Positions 1 to 8,046 of a stretch of DNA of 64,000 nucleotides are shown here, piece after piece (within the stretch, counting starts at the first letter, position 1; every line of letters starts with the position of its first letter). The stretch covers positions 62,001 to 126,000 of the forward strand of contig NZ_JBLZPK010000033.1 in NCBI RefSeq assembly GCF_049199905.1, written 5' to 3'. The notes below the pieces were generated by a model. It had not been told where the DNA came from. It did no database searches and saw only the letters and a program-made list of their open reading frames with translations. Made by a program: the position numbers and the translations under genes. The stretch comes from Shinella sp032095155 (lineage in GTDB: Bacteria > Pseudomonadota > Alphaproteobacteria > Rhizobiales > Rhizobiaceae).

Positions 1-969
1 GCCTTCGAGCGGGACGGCGAGCCGCATGAGCCGATCGATGCGCCGGAAAAACTCGTCGCTCTTCATCCGGCACCGAAATCCGAAACGCTCGATGACTGGA
101 ACCTGCTACCCAGCAAGCCGGACTGGGCGGCCACGTTCGGCGAGGTCTGGACGCCGGGCGAGGAGGCGGCGATGGAGCGCCTCGAAGGCTTCATCGACGG
201 CGCGATCGATGGTTATCAGGCAAAACGCGATCATCCCTCCATCGATGCCACCTCCCTGCTGTCGCCGCATCTGGCCATGGGCGAAATCTCGCCGGCGCGG
301 GTATGGCACGCAACGCGCGGCCTGAAGGCGCCGACGGACGATGTGATCCATTTCCGCAAGGAGCTGGTCTGGCGGGAATTCTGCCACCACCTGCATTTCC
401 ATTTTCCTGCCCTCGCGGAGAAGAACTGGAACGACCGCTTCGACGCCTTTCCGTGGGAGGGCGGCACGATGGAATTCACGGCCTGGACGCGCGGCGAGAC
501 CGGCTATCCCATCGTCGATGCCGGCATGCGGCAACTCTGGCGACACGGCTTCATGCACAATCGCGTGCGCATGATCACCGCGTCCTTCCTCATCAAGCAC
601 CTGATGATCGACTGGCGGCGCGGCGAGAAGTGGTTCCGCGACACGCTCGTCGATGCGGATGCGGCGTCGAATGCGGCGAACTGGCAATGGGTCGCCGGTT
701 CGGGTGCGGATGCCTCCCCCTTTTTCCGCATCTTCAACCCGATCCTGCAGGGCGAAAAGTTCGATCCTGACGGCACCTATGTGCGCCACTTCGTGCCTGA
801 ACTCGAAAAGCTGGATGCCGCCTTCATTCACAAACCCTTCGACGCGCCCGAAAGCGTGCTGAAGAAGGCCGGCGTGGTGCTCGGCAAAACCTATCCAAAG
901 CCGCTCGTCGATCACGCCAAGGTGCGCGAACGGGCACTTGGCGCCTACAAGGCGCTGAAAGGCGATTAA
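1..969 (+). CDS. phrB: Deoxyribodipyrimidine photolyase, C-terminal part (5' end outside window)
   Basis: This is the C-terminal portion of a cryptochrome/photolyase-family enzyme, which repairs UV-induced pyrimidine dimers using FAD and light. The frame is open from the first base of the window, so the N-terminal antenna domain lies outside. What remains is the FAD-binding helical domain, recognisable from the segments WTRGETGYPIVDAGMRQL, HNRVRMITASFLIKHL and AANWQWVAGSGADASPFFR, all strongly conserved in class I photolyases. The stop codon overlaps the stop of the convergent phnN by four bases (TTAA at 966-969). It has no functional link to the phosphonate genes beside it. I am sure of the family; photolyase rather than a cryptochrome-like paralogue is the likelier reading. 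Confidence 0.93.
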   Translation, partial: AFERDGEPHEPIDAPEKLVALHPAPKSETLDDWNLLPSKPDWAATFGEVWTPGEEAAMERLEGFIDGAIDGYQAKRDHPSIDATSLLSPHLAMGEISPARVWHATRGLKAPTDDVIHFRKELVWREFCHHLHFHFPALAEKNWNDRFDAFPWEGGTMEFTAWTRGETGYPIVDAGMRQLWRHGFMHNRVRMITASFLIKHLMIDWRRGEKWFRDTLVDADAASNAANWQWVAGSGADASPFFRIFNPILQGEKFDPDGTYVRHFVPELEKLDAAFIHKPFDAPESVLKKAGVVLGKTYPKPLVDHAKVRERALGAYKALKGD

Positions 970-1532
970 TCCGCGCGCGAAAGCGCCGCCGTGAGCACCG
1001 ACATGAAGGCCTCGCCGGCGTCTTCCAGCGCGCCGCTGTTGTCGATGACGACGGTATCCGCCGCCACCACGATTTCCGGCACCGCGCGATCGAGCCTCTT
1101 TGCAATCGCCTCAGCACTTTCCCGGCCGCGCGCGGCGAGGCGGGCAGCGAGAATCTCCGGGCGCGCGGTGACGACAACGACTTTCAGCCGCGGATAGATT
1201 TCCGCGAAAGCCGGCAGCGCGGAGCGGCTGCCATTGGCGACCAGCGTCACGCCATCGGCAAGCTCATCCAGCGTTTCGCGCGGAATGCCATAGGACAGGC
1301 CGTGCGCATCCCAGGAGACGGCAAAGCCACCCTCGACCTTAAGGCGGTGAAATCCCTCGGCATCAATCGCCTGATGCGCCTCTCCACCGGCATCCGCCGG
1401 GCGTGTGATGACGCGGCGCACGAATTTCACCCGCGCCTCGTCGGCGAAGTGCCTGAAGGCATAAGACATGACACTGTCCTTGCCTGCTCCGCTCGGGCCC
1501 ACCACCACCACCATGGTGCCGGTCACGCTCAT
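966..1532 (-). CDS. phnN: Ribose 1,5-bisphosphate phosphokinase PhnN
   Basis: PhnN phosphorylates ribose 1,5-bisphosphate to PRPP and so returns the sugar released by the C-P lyase pathway to nucleotide metabolism. The 188-residue protein opens with a beta strand and P-loop (GPSGAGKDS near residues 12-20), as in guanylate-kinase-like PhnN proteins, and has the family's usual length of about 185-190 residues. The start overlaps the phnM stop as ATGA (1529-1532), indicating translational coupling. It is the last gene of the minus-strand phnC-to-phnN run. The ATP-binding fold is visible directly; substrate is assigned from family and locus. Confidence 0.93.
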   Translation of the reverse strand: MSVTGTMVVVVGPSGAGKDSVMSYAFRHFADEARVKFVRRVITRPADAGGEAHQAIDAEGFHRLKVEGGFAVSWDAHGLSYGIPRETLDELADGVTLVANGSRSALPAFAEIYPRLKVVVVTARPEILAARLAARGRESAEAIAKRLDRAVPEIVVAADTVVIDNSGALEDAGEAFMSVLTAALSRAD

Positions 1533-2662
1533 GCCACCCGCTTGCCCTGCCGCCAGACCGAACGCACGACCGGAACGCCGGACGGGCGGCGCACGCGCAC
1601 GATATCGGCGCGCAGCCCCTTGGCGATGGCCCCGCGATCATCGAGGCCGACGGTGCGGGCGGGCGTGGTCGAGACCATGGCGATCGACTTGGAGAGGTCC
1701 ATGCCCTCGTCGGCGAGGATGAAGGGCGCATGCATCAGGCTGAAGGGCACGTAGTCGGAGGAGAGCACGTCGAGCACGCCCATCTCGGCGAGATCGCGCG
1801 CGGCGATATTGCCGGAATGTGACTTGCCGCGCACGATGTTCGGCGCCCCCATCAGGACACTCATGCCGGCGCCATGCGAGGCCTTGGCGGCCTCGAAGCT
1901 GGTCGGGAATTCGGCAAGACGGATGCCGTAGCCGATCGCTTCCTCGACATGCTCCAATGTCGCATCGTCATGACTGGCGACCGAGATATTGCGCGCCGCA
2001 CAGGAGGCGGCGATGGCATCGCGGTGCGGCTTGGCATAGCGGGCGGACAGGTCCTGCTGGCGCTTGCAGAATTCCGCGAATTCGGCATCCGAAAGGCCGC
2101 GCTTCTTCTGGTAGTAGAGCACATATTGTTCCATCGTCTGGAACTGGCGCTGGCCGGGCGCGTGGTCCATCAGCGAGACGAGGCGGACCAGCGGATCCTC
2201 CTCGAACTCCTCGTAGTGATCGAGCACGTTGTCGGTGGAAACCTCGCAGCGCAGGTGGATGAGATGTTCCGCGCGCAGACGGTCCTCGTTCTGCGCCTCG
2301 GCGATGGCATCGGCCATGGCGCGCATCTCGCCCTTCTCGAAGCCGCCATCGGCGTCCGAGCCCATGCGCAGGCAATCGAAGACCGTGGTGATGCCTGACG
2401 TCACCACCTGCGCGTCGTGCGACTGGATCGCCGCCGTCTTGCCCCAGCGCACGCCGGGGCGTGGCGAGTAATGCGCTTCGAGGTGATCGGTGTGCAGTTC
2501 CACAAGGCCCGGGATCAGGAAGTCGCCTTCCATGTCCTCGCCGGCCGCCGAAGGACCTTCGGAAATGTCGGCGATGAGGCCATCGCGCAGCACCAGCGTG
2601 CCGTCGAGGATCTGGTCCTCCAGCACGATGCGGGCATTGGAAAGAACGGTTTCGCGGGTCAT
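1529..2662 (-). CDS. phnM: Alpha-D-ribose 1-methylphosphonate 5-triphosphate diphosphatase PhnM
   Basis: PhnM is an amidohydrolase-superfamily metalloenzyme that removes pyrophosphate from ribose 1-methylphosphonate 5-triphosphate, giving the PhnJ substrate. The 377-residue protein carries the metal-binding strand VELHTDHLE, the later VASHDD segment and the ending typical of this superfamily (GLRADIVRVRRP). The frame is open further upstream to 2845, but the ATG at 2662 starts the conserved MTRETVLSNARIVLED beginning and leaves one base between this gene and the preceding DUF1045 gene, so the longer version is rejected. It is coupled to phnN by an ATGA overlap. Confidence 0.95.
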   Translation of the reverse strand: MTRETVLSNARIVLEDQILDGTLVLRDGLIADISEGPSAAGEDMEGDFLIPGLVELHTDHLEAHYSPRPGVRWGKTAAIQSHDAQVVTSGITTVFDCLRMGSDADGGFEKGEMRAMADAIAEAQNEDRLRAEHLIHLRCEVSTDNVLDHYEEFEEDPLVRLVSLMDHAPGQRQFQTMEQYVLYYQKKRGLSDAEFAEFCKRQQDLSARYAKPHRDAIAASCAARNISVASHDDATLEHVEEAIGYGIRLAEFPTSFEAAKASHGAGMSVLMGAPNIVRGKSHSGNIAARDLAEMGVLDVLSSDYVPFSLMHAPFILADEGMDLSKSIAMVSTTPARTVGLDDRGAIAKGLRADIVRVRRPSGVPVVRSVWRQGKRVA

Positions 2663-2663
2663 G

Positions 2664-3395
2664 TCAGGCGGTCTTTCTGTTGGCGGCCCCACCCAGCGGG
2701 AAGAGCGAATGGACAGTGAAATCGGCGCCGCGCGAGGGTTCCCGGAAGAGCGCCAGGCCGTGGATCGGCAGCGGTCGGCCATGGAATTCGGCGAATTGAT
2801 CGAGAAGCAGACTTTCGACGGCGTCACAGCGCTCGGCCGGCACACGCCCCGTCAGCGTCATGTGGAAGCGGAACTCGTCGAAGACATAGGGATAGCCCCA
2901 TTGCACGAGGTTCCGGCGCTCGTCCGCGGTCAGCTCATCCGGCTTGCGGCGCGCGATATCGGCGGAGCTGAGCGGCGCGCGGAAGCGTTCGAAGCGGCGC
3001 ACGACCTCGCCGGCAAAGGCCTGGAGGGGATCGCAGTGATCGCCCGGCACCACGGCGAAGAACGAACCGAGACGGCCGACAACGACTTCGGGAATGTCGA
3101 AGGGCTCGATCTCCGACACGAAGCGGCCGATCTCGGCGATCAACTCGGCCTCGCTGCGACCCTCGGCCAGCGAAAACGGCGCCTTCAGCGTGGCGTGAAA
3201 GCCGTAGCGGCGCGGATCGGCGGTCAGGCCCACGAGCGCCTCGGCGTCAAAACCGTTCACGGCCGGCTGTTCCAGACGGGCGCCGGTAAAGGCATTGCGG
3301 CCGAGCCAGCGCTGGGCGGCAAGGGTCAACGGGTCGCTGGCGGGCGGGGTGAAATACAGGGCGTAACGCAAGGGCTCATTCCTACCGAAAGTCAT
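2664..3395 (-). CDS. DUF1045 phosphonate-operon protein (2H phosphoesterase-like)
   Basis: This 243-residue protein belongs to the DUF1045 family that recurs in proteobacterial phn operons. Two H-x-T/S-like motifs, FHATLK and FHMTLT, spaced about 110 residues apart, match the 2H phosphoesterase superfamily, where the paired His-x-Thr motifs act on cyclic phosphates. In E. coli a different protein, PhnP, opens the cyclic phosphate left by C-P lyase; no phnP is seen in this window, so a role at that step is plausible but is my inference. It sits one base upstream of phnM. An in-frame TTG (encoding the L of LRYALYF), eight codons in and preceded by AGGA, could be the real start. Confidence 0.85.
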   Translation of the reverse strand: MTFGRNEPLRYALYFTPPASDPLTLAAQRWLGRNAFTGARLEQPAVNGFDAEALVGLTADPRRYGFHATLKAPFSLAEGRSEAELIAEIGRFVSEIEPFDIPEVVVGRLGSFFAVVPGDHCDPLQAFAGEVVRRFERFRAPLSSADIARRKPDELTADERRNLVQWGYPYVFDEFRFHMTLTGRVPAERCDAVESLLLDQFAEFHGRPLPIHGLALFREPSRGADFTVHSLFPLGGAANRKTA

Positions 3396-3468
3396 TTGAC
3401 GCCGCCCTGAGAGGCGACGCCGGAGCTTGAAAGGATTCGTGTGGCAGCATCATGCCGCCAGGACGATA

Positions 3469-4971
3469 TCAGTGCGATGGCTTGCCCATCAGGCGCGAGC
3501 GCAACGCGTTGGAAATGCCGTCGAAGATGAAGACGACGATAAGGATCAGCAACACCATATAGGCGACGTTTTCCCAGTCCGAATTGGTGCGCATCGCCTC
3601 CCAGAGTTTCAGGCCGATGCCGCCGGCCCCGACCGCGCCGATGATCGTTGCAGAACGGGTGTTCGATTCCCAGAAATAAAGCGCCTGCGAGGCAAAGAGC
3701 GGCATGACCTGCGGCAGCACGCCATAGCGCTGCACGGCGACAGGTGCTGCACCGACGGACTTCACGCCCTCGCGCTGCTTGTCGTCTATATTCTCCAGCG
3801 CCTCGGAATAGAGTTTGCCGAGCGTTCCGGTATCCGTGAAGAAGATCGCGGACATGCCGGCGAGCGGACCGGGACCGAAGGCGCGCGTGAAGAACAGCGC
3901 CCAGATCAGCATGTCGACCGAGCGCAGGAAGTCGAAGAGGCGCTTGGTCAGCTGATTGGAAAGCCAGTTGCGCGTGATGTTGCGGGCAGCCATGAAAGCG
4001 AGCGGGAAGGCCAGCAGCATCGCGAAGAGCGTGCCGACAAAGGCCATAACGATGGTCTGGAGCAGCTTGGTCCAGACGTCGAGATGCTGCCATTCCGCAT
4101 TGTAGAGAATGTTGTCCCAGGCCAGCGAGAGGTTCGACTGTTTCGGGTCGATGCGGTCACCCGAGGTGATCAGCGAATAAATTTCCGCCGTCGATTTTCC
4201 GTGGAACGGCGAGTTCGTGTCGAACAGGAAATTGGCCCAGCCGAGGAAACGTCTGCGGATCGAGATATCGTCCGCCTCGATCTCGCCCCAGCCGGCAAAG
4301 CCGAAGGCGAGCGTGATCTTCTCACCCGGCCGCTTCTGCGTCGCCCAGGCCGGCAGCGTGCCGTCAACCGTCATGGCACCCTTGTCCATATCGACGACCA
4401 GCGTTTCGCCGGCATGCTGAACGGTCACACGGTCCGGCACGACCTCGACGCTTGTCGAGGAATTGAGCGTTATCTTCGCGCGCTTGACGACCTCTTCCTC
4501 GCGGGTCGTCGCCGTCGCCATGCTTTCTGCGGCCGCAGCCGAACCACCGAGAACGGCGCCCTCGCCCATGAAGCCCATGGAGGCCGGTTTCTTGGCCGTG
4601 GGGACCGATATACCCGCAGCCGGCGTGGTGCGGCTCATCGTACCGCGCTCGATCTCGACCCAGCCGGGCTCGGCATTCGGCCCGAGCGGCGAAAAGCGCG
4701 GATAGGTGAGCTTCATCGCGCCATCGGGCGCGATCGTCACTTCCGGGCGCACCTCGTAGGAAACCCAGTCCGCGAGATAGGTGCCGGCGATGTTCCAGTT
4801 CGCGGTTCCCAGCACATGGCCGATGGCGAAGAACCACCAGCAATAGAGCGCGTAGAGCACGAAACCGCCGGCAATGATGGCAACGCGGAAGCGCTGCCAG
4901 AACGAGCGATGGAAGACGGCCGGGTGGCGTGCCGCGATCTCATCCATCTCAGCGGGATTGAGGGTCGTCAT
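3469..4971 (-). CDS. phnE: Phosphonate ABC transporter permease with long extracytoplasmic insertion (PhnE2)
   Basis: This is the second of two PhnE-type inner-membrane permeases of the phosphonate importer. At 500 residues it is much longer than the 260-320 usual for PhnE. A first membrane segment (about residues 28-50) is followed by about 200 mainly polar residues, then by the normal permease domain from about residue 275 on (WTKLLQTIVMAFVGTLFAMLL). The permease coupling loop is recognisable at EGVKSVGAAPVAVQRYGVLP, and GAVGAGGIGLKLW is the conserved C-terminal motif. The start has a good Shine-Dalgarno (AGGAG) and lies 9 bases after the phnE1 stop. The insertion has unknown function; it may contact the binding protein. 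Confidence 0.93.
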   Translation of the reverse strand: MTTLNPAEMDEIAARHPAVFHRSFWQRFRVAIIAGGFVLYALYCWWFFAIGHVLGTANWNIAGTYLADWVSYEVRPEVTIAPDGAMKLTYPRFSPLGPNAEPGWVEIERGTMSRTTPAAGISVPTAKKPASMGFMGEGAVLGGSAAAAESMATATTREEEVVKRAKITLNSSTSVEVVPDRVTVQHAGETLVVDMDKGAMTVDGTLPAWATQKRPGEKITLAFGFAGWGEIEADDISIRRRFLGWANFLFDTNSPFHGKSTAEIYSLITSGDRIDPKQSNLSLAWDNILYNAEWQHLDVWTKLLQTIVMAFVGTLFAMLLAFPLAFMAARNITRNWLSNQLTKRLFDFLRSVDMLIWALFFTRAFGPGPLAGMSAIFFTDTGTLGKLYSEALENIDDKQREGVKSVGAAPVAVQRYGVLPQVMPLFASQALYFWESNTRSATIIGAVGAGGIGLKLWEAMRTNSDWENVAYMVLLILIVVFIFDGISNALRSRLMGKPSH

Positions 4972-4980
4972 GGCGCGCTC

Positions 4981-5943
4981 CTATTGGGCCAGCCGGAAGG
5001 CCTGGTCGCCGACGAGCTTGCGGCGCAGCCAGGCGGAAAACTGGTCGACGGCGATGATGGTGATGAGCAGCAGGAGCACGATCGCGAGCGTCTTGGCCTG
5101 GTGGTTCTGGCCGATCGAAAGCCGCAGCAGCTCGCCGATACCGCCACCGCCGACGGCGCCGATGATCGTCGAGGCGCGCACATTGATCTCGAGGCGCAGC
5201 AGGAAATAGCTCATGAAGTTTGGCAGGACCTGCGGCACGATGCCGAACCAGACGCGTTCGACCCAGCTCGCGCCGACGGCGCGAAGCCCCTCCTCCGCTT
5301 TCATGTCGGCGTTCTCGACCACTTCGAAGAACAGTTTGCCGAGCGCGCCGACCGTGTGGATCGACACGGCGATGACGGCCGGCAATGGGCCGAGCGACAG
5401 GATGGCGAGGAAGAAGCCGGCGAGCACGACCTCCGGGAAGGCGCGCAGGATTTCCATGAAGCGGCGCACGAAGCCGCGCAGCAGGCGGTTGGCGACGAGG
5501 TTCTTGGCGGCGAGGAAACAGAGCAGGAAACCGAAGACCATGCCGATGACGGTGGAGAAGATCGCGATGTTCAGCGTCTCCAGCATCTTGTGGAAATATT
5601 CCGGCACGTAGAGGCTCTCGGTGATGTAGAGCCGGCCCTCGGGATAATTGTATTTAAAGCTGCCGTCGTCATAGGGCGATGGTAGGTCGAACAGCGCGCG
5701 AAACACTTCCCAGCCGTCGCGCGGCACCATGTCGCCGACGAAATCGAAGAGATAGGGCAAGCGGTCGAAGAATTTTCCCGCATTCGTCTCGTTGGCAAAC
5801 CAGAGCGAGCCTGACAGCGCGAGCGCGAGGATGGCGAAACCGAGCCAGCTGTAGAGGCGGCGGCGCGCGGTCAGCTCTTGAAAGTGCTGCTCGATGAGCG
5901 CGCCCTTCTCGCTGAAACCGTCGTGAAGCGTGTTCATGGCCAT
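4981..5943 (-). CDS. phnE: Phosphonate ABC transporter permease (PhnE1)
   Basis: This is a PhnE-family permease of 320 residues, the normal length, that would pair with PhnE2 to form the membrane channel for phosphonate uptake. The N-terminal membrane segment (YSWLGFAILALALSGSLWF) is followed by a short periplasmic stretch and the binding-protein-dependent transport domain, with the coupling loop EEGLRAVGASWVERVWFGIVP and the C-terminal GAVGGGGIGELL. I place the start at the ATG at 5943 (MAMNTLHDG), preceded by AGGCGG; an ATG two codons in is also possible. The open frame continues upstream only into a palindromic repeat and a sequence gap, so a longer start is rejected. Confidence 0.94.
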   Translation of the reverse strand: MAMNTLHDGFSEKGALIEQHFQELTARRRLYSWLGFAILALALSGSLWFANETNAGKFFDRLPYLFDFVGDMVPRDGWEVFRALFDLPSPYDDGSFKYNYPEGRLYITESLYVPEYFHKMLETLNIAIFSTVIGMVFGFLLCFLAAKNLVANRLLRGFVRRFMEILRAFPEVVLAGFFLAILSLGPLPAVIAVSIHTVGALGKLFFEVVENADMKAEEGLRAVGASWVERVWFGIVPQVLPNFMSYFLLRLEINVRASTIIGAVGGGGIGELLRLSIGQNHQAKTLAIVLLLLITIIAVDQFSAWLRRKLVGDQAFRLAQ

Positions 5944-6006
5944 GGTCTGTCCGCCTCGCGGGATCTTCCGTACTTGTGATTGCCGATAAATGCCGCCCCC
6001 TCCTCC

Positions 6007-6081
6007 GTCATCCTCGGGCTTGACCCGAGGATCCACGCCACAGGCAATGCGGTGCGGATGTATGGATCCTCGGGTCAAGCC
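6007..6081. repeat. Intergenic palindromic repeat between phnD and phnE1, cut by a gap
   Basis: Positions 6017-6035 (GGCTTGACCCGAGGATCCA) recur as an exact reverse complement at 6063-6081, forming a large hairpin with a 27-base loop. The left arm contains its own smaller hairpin, CCTCGGG-CTTGA-CCCGAGG (6012-6030). The right arm stops at the first N, so the matching inner hairpin of that arm is presumably in the gap. Nested palindromes of this kind are abundant between genes in rhizobial genomes. In transcribed form it would lie between phnD and phnE and might lower expression of the distal genes relative to the binding protein. Confidence 0.85.
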
Positions 6082-6181
6082 NNNNNNNNNNNNNNNNNNN
6101 NNNNNNNNNNNNNNNNNNNNNNNNNNNNNNNNNNNNNNNNNNNNNNNNNNNNNNNNNNNNNNNNNNNNNNNNNNNNNNNNN
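6082..6181. other. Assembly gap (100 N) removing the 3' end of phnD
   Basis: A run of exactly 100 N, the conventional size for a gap of unknown length. It begins inside the right arm of a palindromic repeat and removes the 3' end of phnD and part of the spacer before phnE1. Confidence 0.98.
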
Positions 6182-6965
6182 GCAGGTCGAGCATGAATTG
6201 CTTGAACTTCGCCTTGGTCTCGTCGGCGAGCGACGTGCGAACGACGATCGGGCCGTTCGGGATCAGCGGCGACTTCCAGAGCTCGACGATGTCGTTCATG
6301 TCGAGAATGCCCTTCTCGACCATCTTGTGCAGGTTGCCGGACGTGTAGCCGTCCTTCCACTCGCCGACGCCCGAACCAAAGGTCGTGCCGGCATCGAAGG
6401 TGCCCTTCAGCACTTCGAGAACGAGGTTTTCGTGACCGCCGCCGAAGCCGGTTTCAGCGAAATATTCCTTGACCGGGCCGCCGATGGCTTCCGGCAGCGT
6501 GACGAGCGGAACGAGGTAGCCGGAGGTCGAGTCCGGGTCGGCGAAGCCGAGCTTCTTGCCCTTGAGGTCTTCGAGCTTGGTGATGCCCGAATCCTTGCGG
6601 GCGATCATGATCGAGTGGTAGCCGGTCGAACCATCGGTCTGGACGGTCGTCAGGATCGGCTCGACGGCATCGGCCTTGGCGAGGTAGATCTTGGCAAAGC
6701 CGGAGGCGCCCAGTTCGGCATAGTCGAGCGTGCCGCCGAGCAGGCCCTGAATGACGCCGTCATAGTCGGCGGCCGGGAAGAACGAGACCTTCTCGAAGCC
6801 AAGCTCGGCCTTCAGGTGATCGCCGAGGCACTGGTAATTGCGCAGGCGGTCGGCTTCGTTTTCGCCGCCGATGATGCCGACGCGGAATTCCTTGAGGTCT
6901 TCAGCCTGGACGTGACCGGCAAGGGCGATGAGCGCGACGGCGCCCAGAAGAACTTTCTTCAGCAT
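6182..6965 (-). CDS. phnD: Phosphonate ABC transporter substrate-binding protein PhnD (3' end in gap)
   Basis: PhnD is the periplasmic receptor that delivers phosphonates to PhnE. The signal peptide MLKKVLLGAVALIALAGHVQA is followed by the mature start EDLKEFRVGIIGGENEADRL. The segments FFPAADYDGVIQGLLGG, DLKGKKLGFADPDSTSGYLVP and FGSGVGEWKDG are typical of the PhnD family. About 261 residues are readable; PhnD proteins are about 300 long, so roughly 35-40 residues lie in the gap. The gene is the second of the phnC-D-E-E run, 79 bases after phnC. The interruption is an assembly artefact rather than a mutation, as far as can be seen. Confidence 0.93.
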
Positions 6966-7044
6966 GGTCTCTCTCCTGTTTGGCCGGCTTTGCCGTGCCT
7001 TGAAGTGTATGGCCCTTCACGCGGGCCGTTCGATCCCGGCAGAG

Positions 7045-7893
7045 TTAAAGCCCGGCCAGTGCCAGCGGTGTCGGGCTGGCGGATTGCTTGATGTTGTCCT
7101 GGCGGGCCGGGTTGCGGATCGCCGTGGAGGTGAGGCTTTCATCGATCTCGGCGCCATCGGCGCCGGTGCCGTAGATCGTGCGCACGGCCTCGGCATCGAG
7201 GTCCCGCGCCGGGCCGTCGAAGACGACGCGGCCGCCGGACATACCGATGATGCGCTCGCAATAGGCGCGCGCTGTATCGAGGGTGTGCAGGTTGGTGACG
7301 ACAGTGATGCCGTCGCGCTCGTTGATGTCGCGCAGCGCATCCATCACGATCTTGGCGTTGAGCGGATCGAGCGAGGCGATCGGCTCGTCGGCAAGCAGCA
7401 TCTTCGGGTTCTGCAGCAGCGCGCGGGCAATCGCCACGCGCTGCTGCTGGCCGCCCGAAAGCGTGCCGGCCGGCTGCAGCGCCGTCTGCTCGATGCCGAG
7501 CCGTTCCAGCGCCGCGATCGCCATGATGCGCTCCTCACGGGTGAAGAGGTTCAGGATGCTCATGACCGTCGAGCGGTGGTTCAGGCGGCCGAGCAGCACA
7601 TTGGTCAGCACGTCGAGACGCGGCACGAGGTTGAACTGCTGAAAAATCATCGCGCAGTCGCGCTGCCAATTGCGCAGTGCGGAGCCGCGCAGCGACGAGA
7701 CCTCGACATCGTTGAAATGGATCGTGCCCTCGCTCGGATCGGCAAGGCGGTTGATCATGCGCAGCATGGTGGACTTGCCGGCGCCCGAGCGGCCGATGAC
7801 GCCGACCATCTGGCCCTGCGGAATGTCGAAAGTCACATTGTCGACCGCGACGCGCGTGCCGAAACGGCGGGTGACATTCTTCAATCGGAACAT
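7045..7893 (-). CDS. phnC: Phosphonate ABC transporter ATP-binding protein PhnC
   Basis: PhnC is the ATPase that powers phosphonate import. The 282-residue protein has Walker A GRSGAGKST, the signature LSGGQQQRVAIAR and Walker B MLLADEPIASLD. The frame is open to 8013, but the ATG at 7893 (MFRLKNVTRRFG) is preceded by AGGAAGAGG at good spacing and matches the usual PhnC beginning. It opens the transport half of the locus. A three-part Pho box lies about 90-115 bases upstream (7980-8008), so this gene is probably the first of a PhoB-controlled transcript. Confidence 0.95.
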   Translation of the reverse strand: MFRLKNVTRRFGTRVAVDNVTFDIPQGQMVGVIGRSGAGKSTMLRMINRLADPSEGTIHFNDVEVSSLRGSALRNWQRDCAMIFQQFNLVPRLDVLTNVLLGRLNHRSTVMSILNLFTREERIMAIAALERLGIEQTALQPAGTLSGGQQQRVAIARALLQNPKMLLADEPIASLDPLNAKIVMDALRDINERDGITVVTNLHTLDTARAYCERIIGMSGGRVVFDGPARDLDAEAVRTIYGTGADGAEIDESLTSTAIRNPARQDNIKQSASPTPLALAGL

Positions 7894-7979
7894 GGCGGAT
7901 CCCTCTTCCTTAACTTGCGGCCCAGGGTCGGGTCCTGTCGTTTTCGGGACTGGCTCTAAACGCTGTTGATGAAGGGGCG

Positions 7980-8008
7980 ATGTCAGTTCGATGTCGGAAA
8001 AATAACAG
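7980..8008 (-). promoter_or_regulatory. Pho box (three tandem half-sites) upstream of phnC
   Basis: On the minus strand this reads CTGTTAT-N4-CCGACAT-N4-CTGACAT: three 7-base half-sites in exact 11-base register. Each differs from the PhoB consensus CTGTCAT by one or two bases. Position and orientation upstream of phnC fit activation of phnC-D-E1-E2-DUF1045-M-N under phosphate limitation. Read directly from sequence; PhoB binding is inferred. Confidence 0.85.
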
Positions 8009-8046
8009 TCCACAGGCCCGGTTTTCCGGCACCGGGGCGGCCATTC

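Noticed and set aside
2663..2845. Upstream extension of phnM
   Set aside because: The extension overlaps the DUF1045 gene and has no resemblance to PhnM; the ATG at 2662 is the conserved start.
3427..5685. 752-codon open frame on the plus strand
   Set aside because: It lies antisense to phnE1 and phnE2, which have clear family motifs and ribosome binding sites. Long antisense frames are expected in GC-rich DNA.
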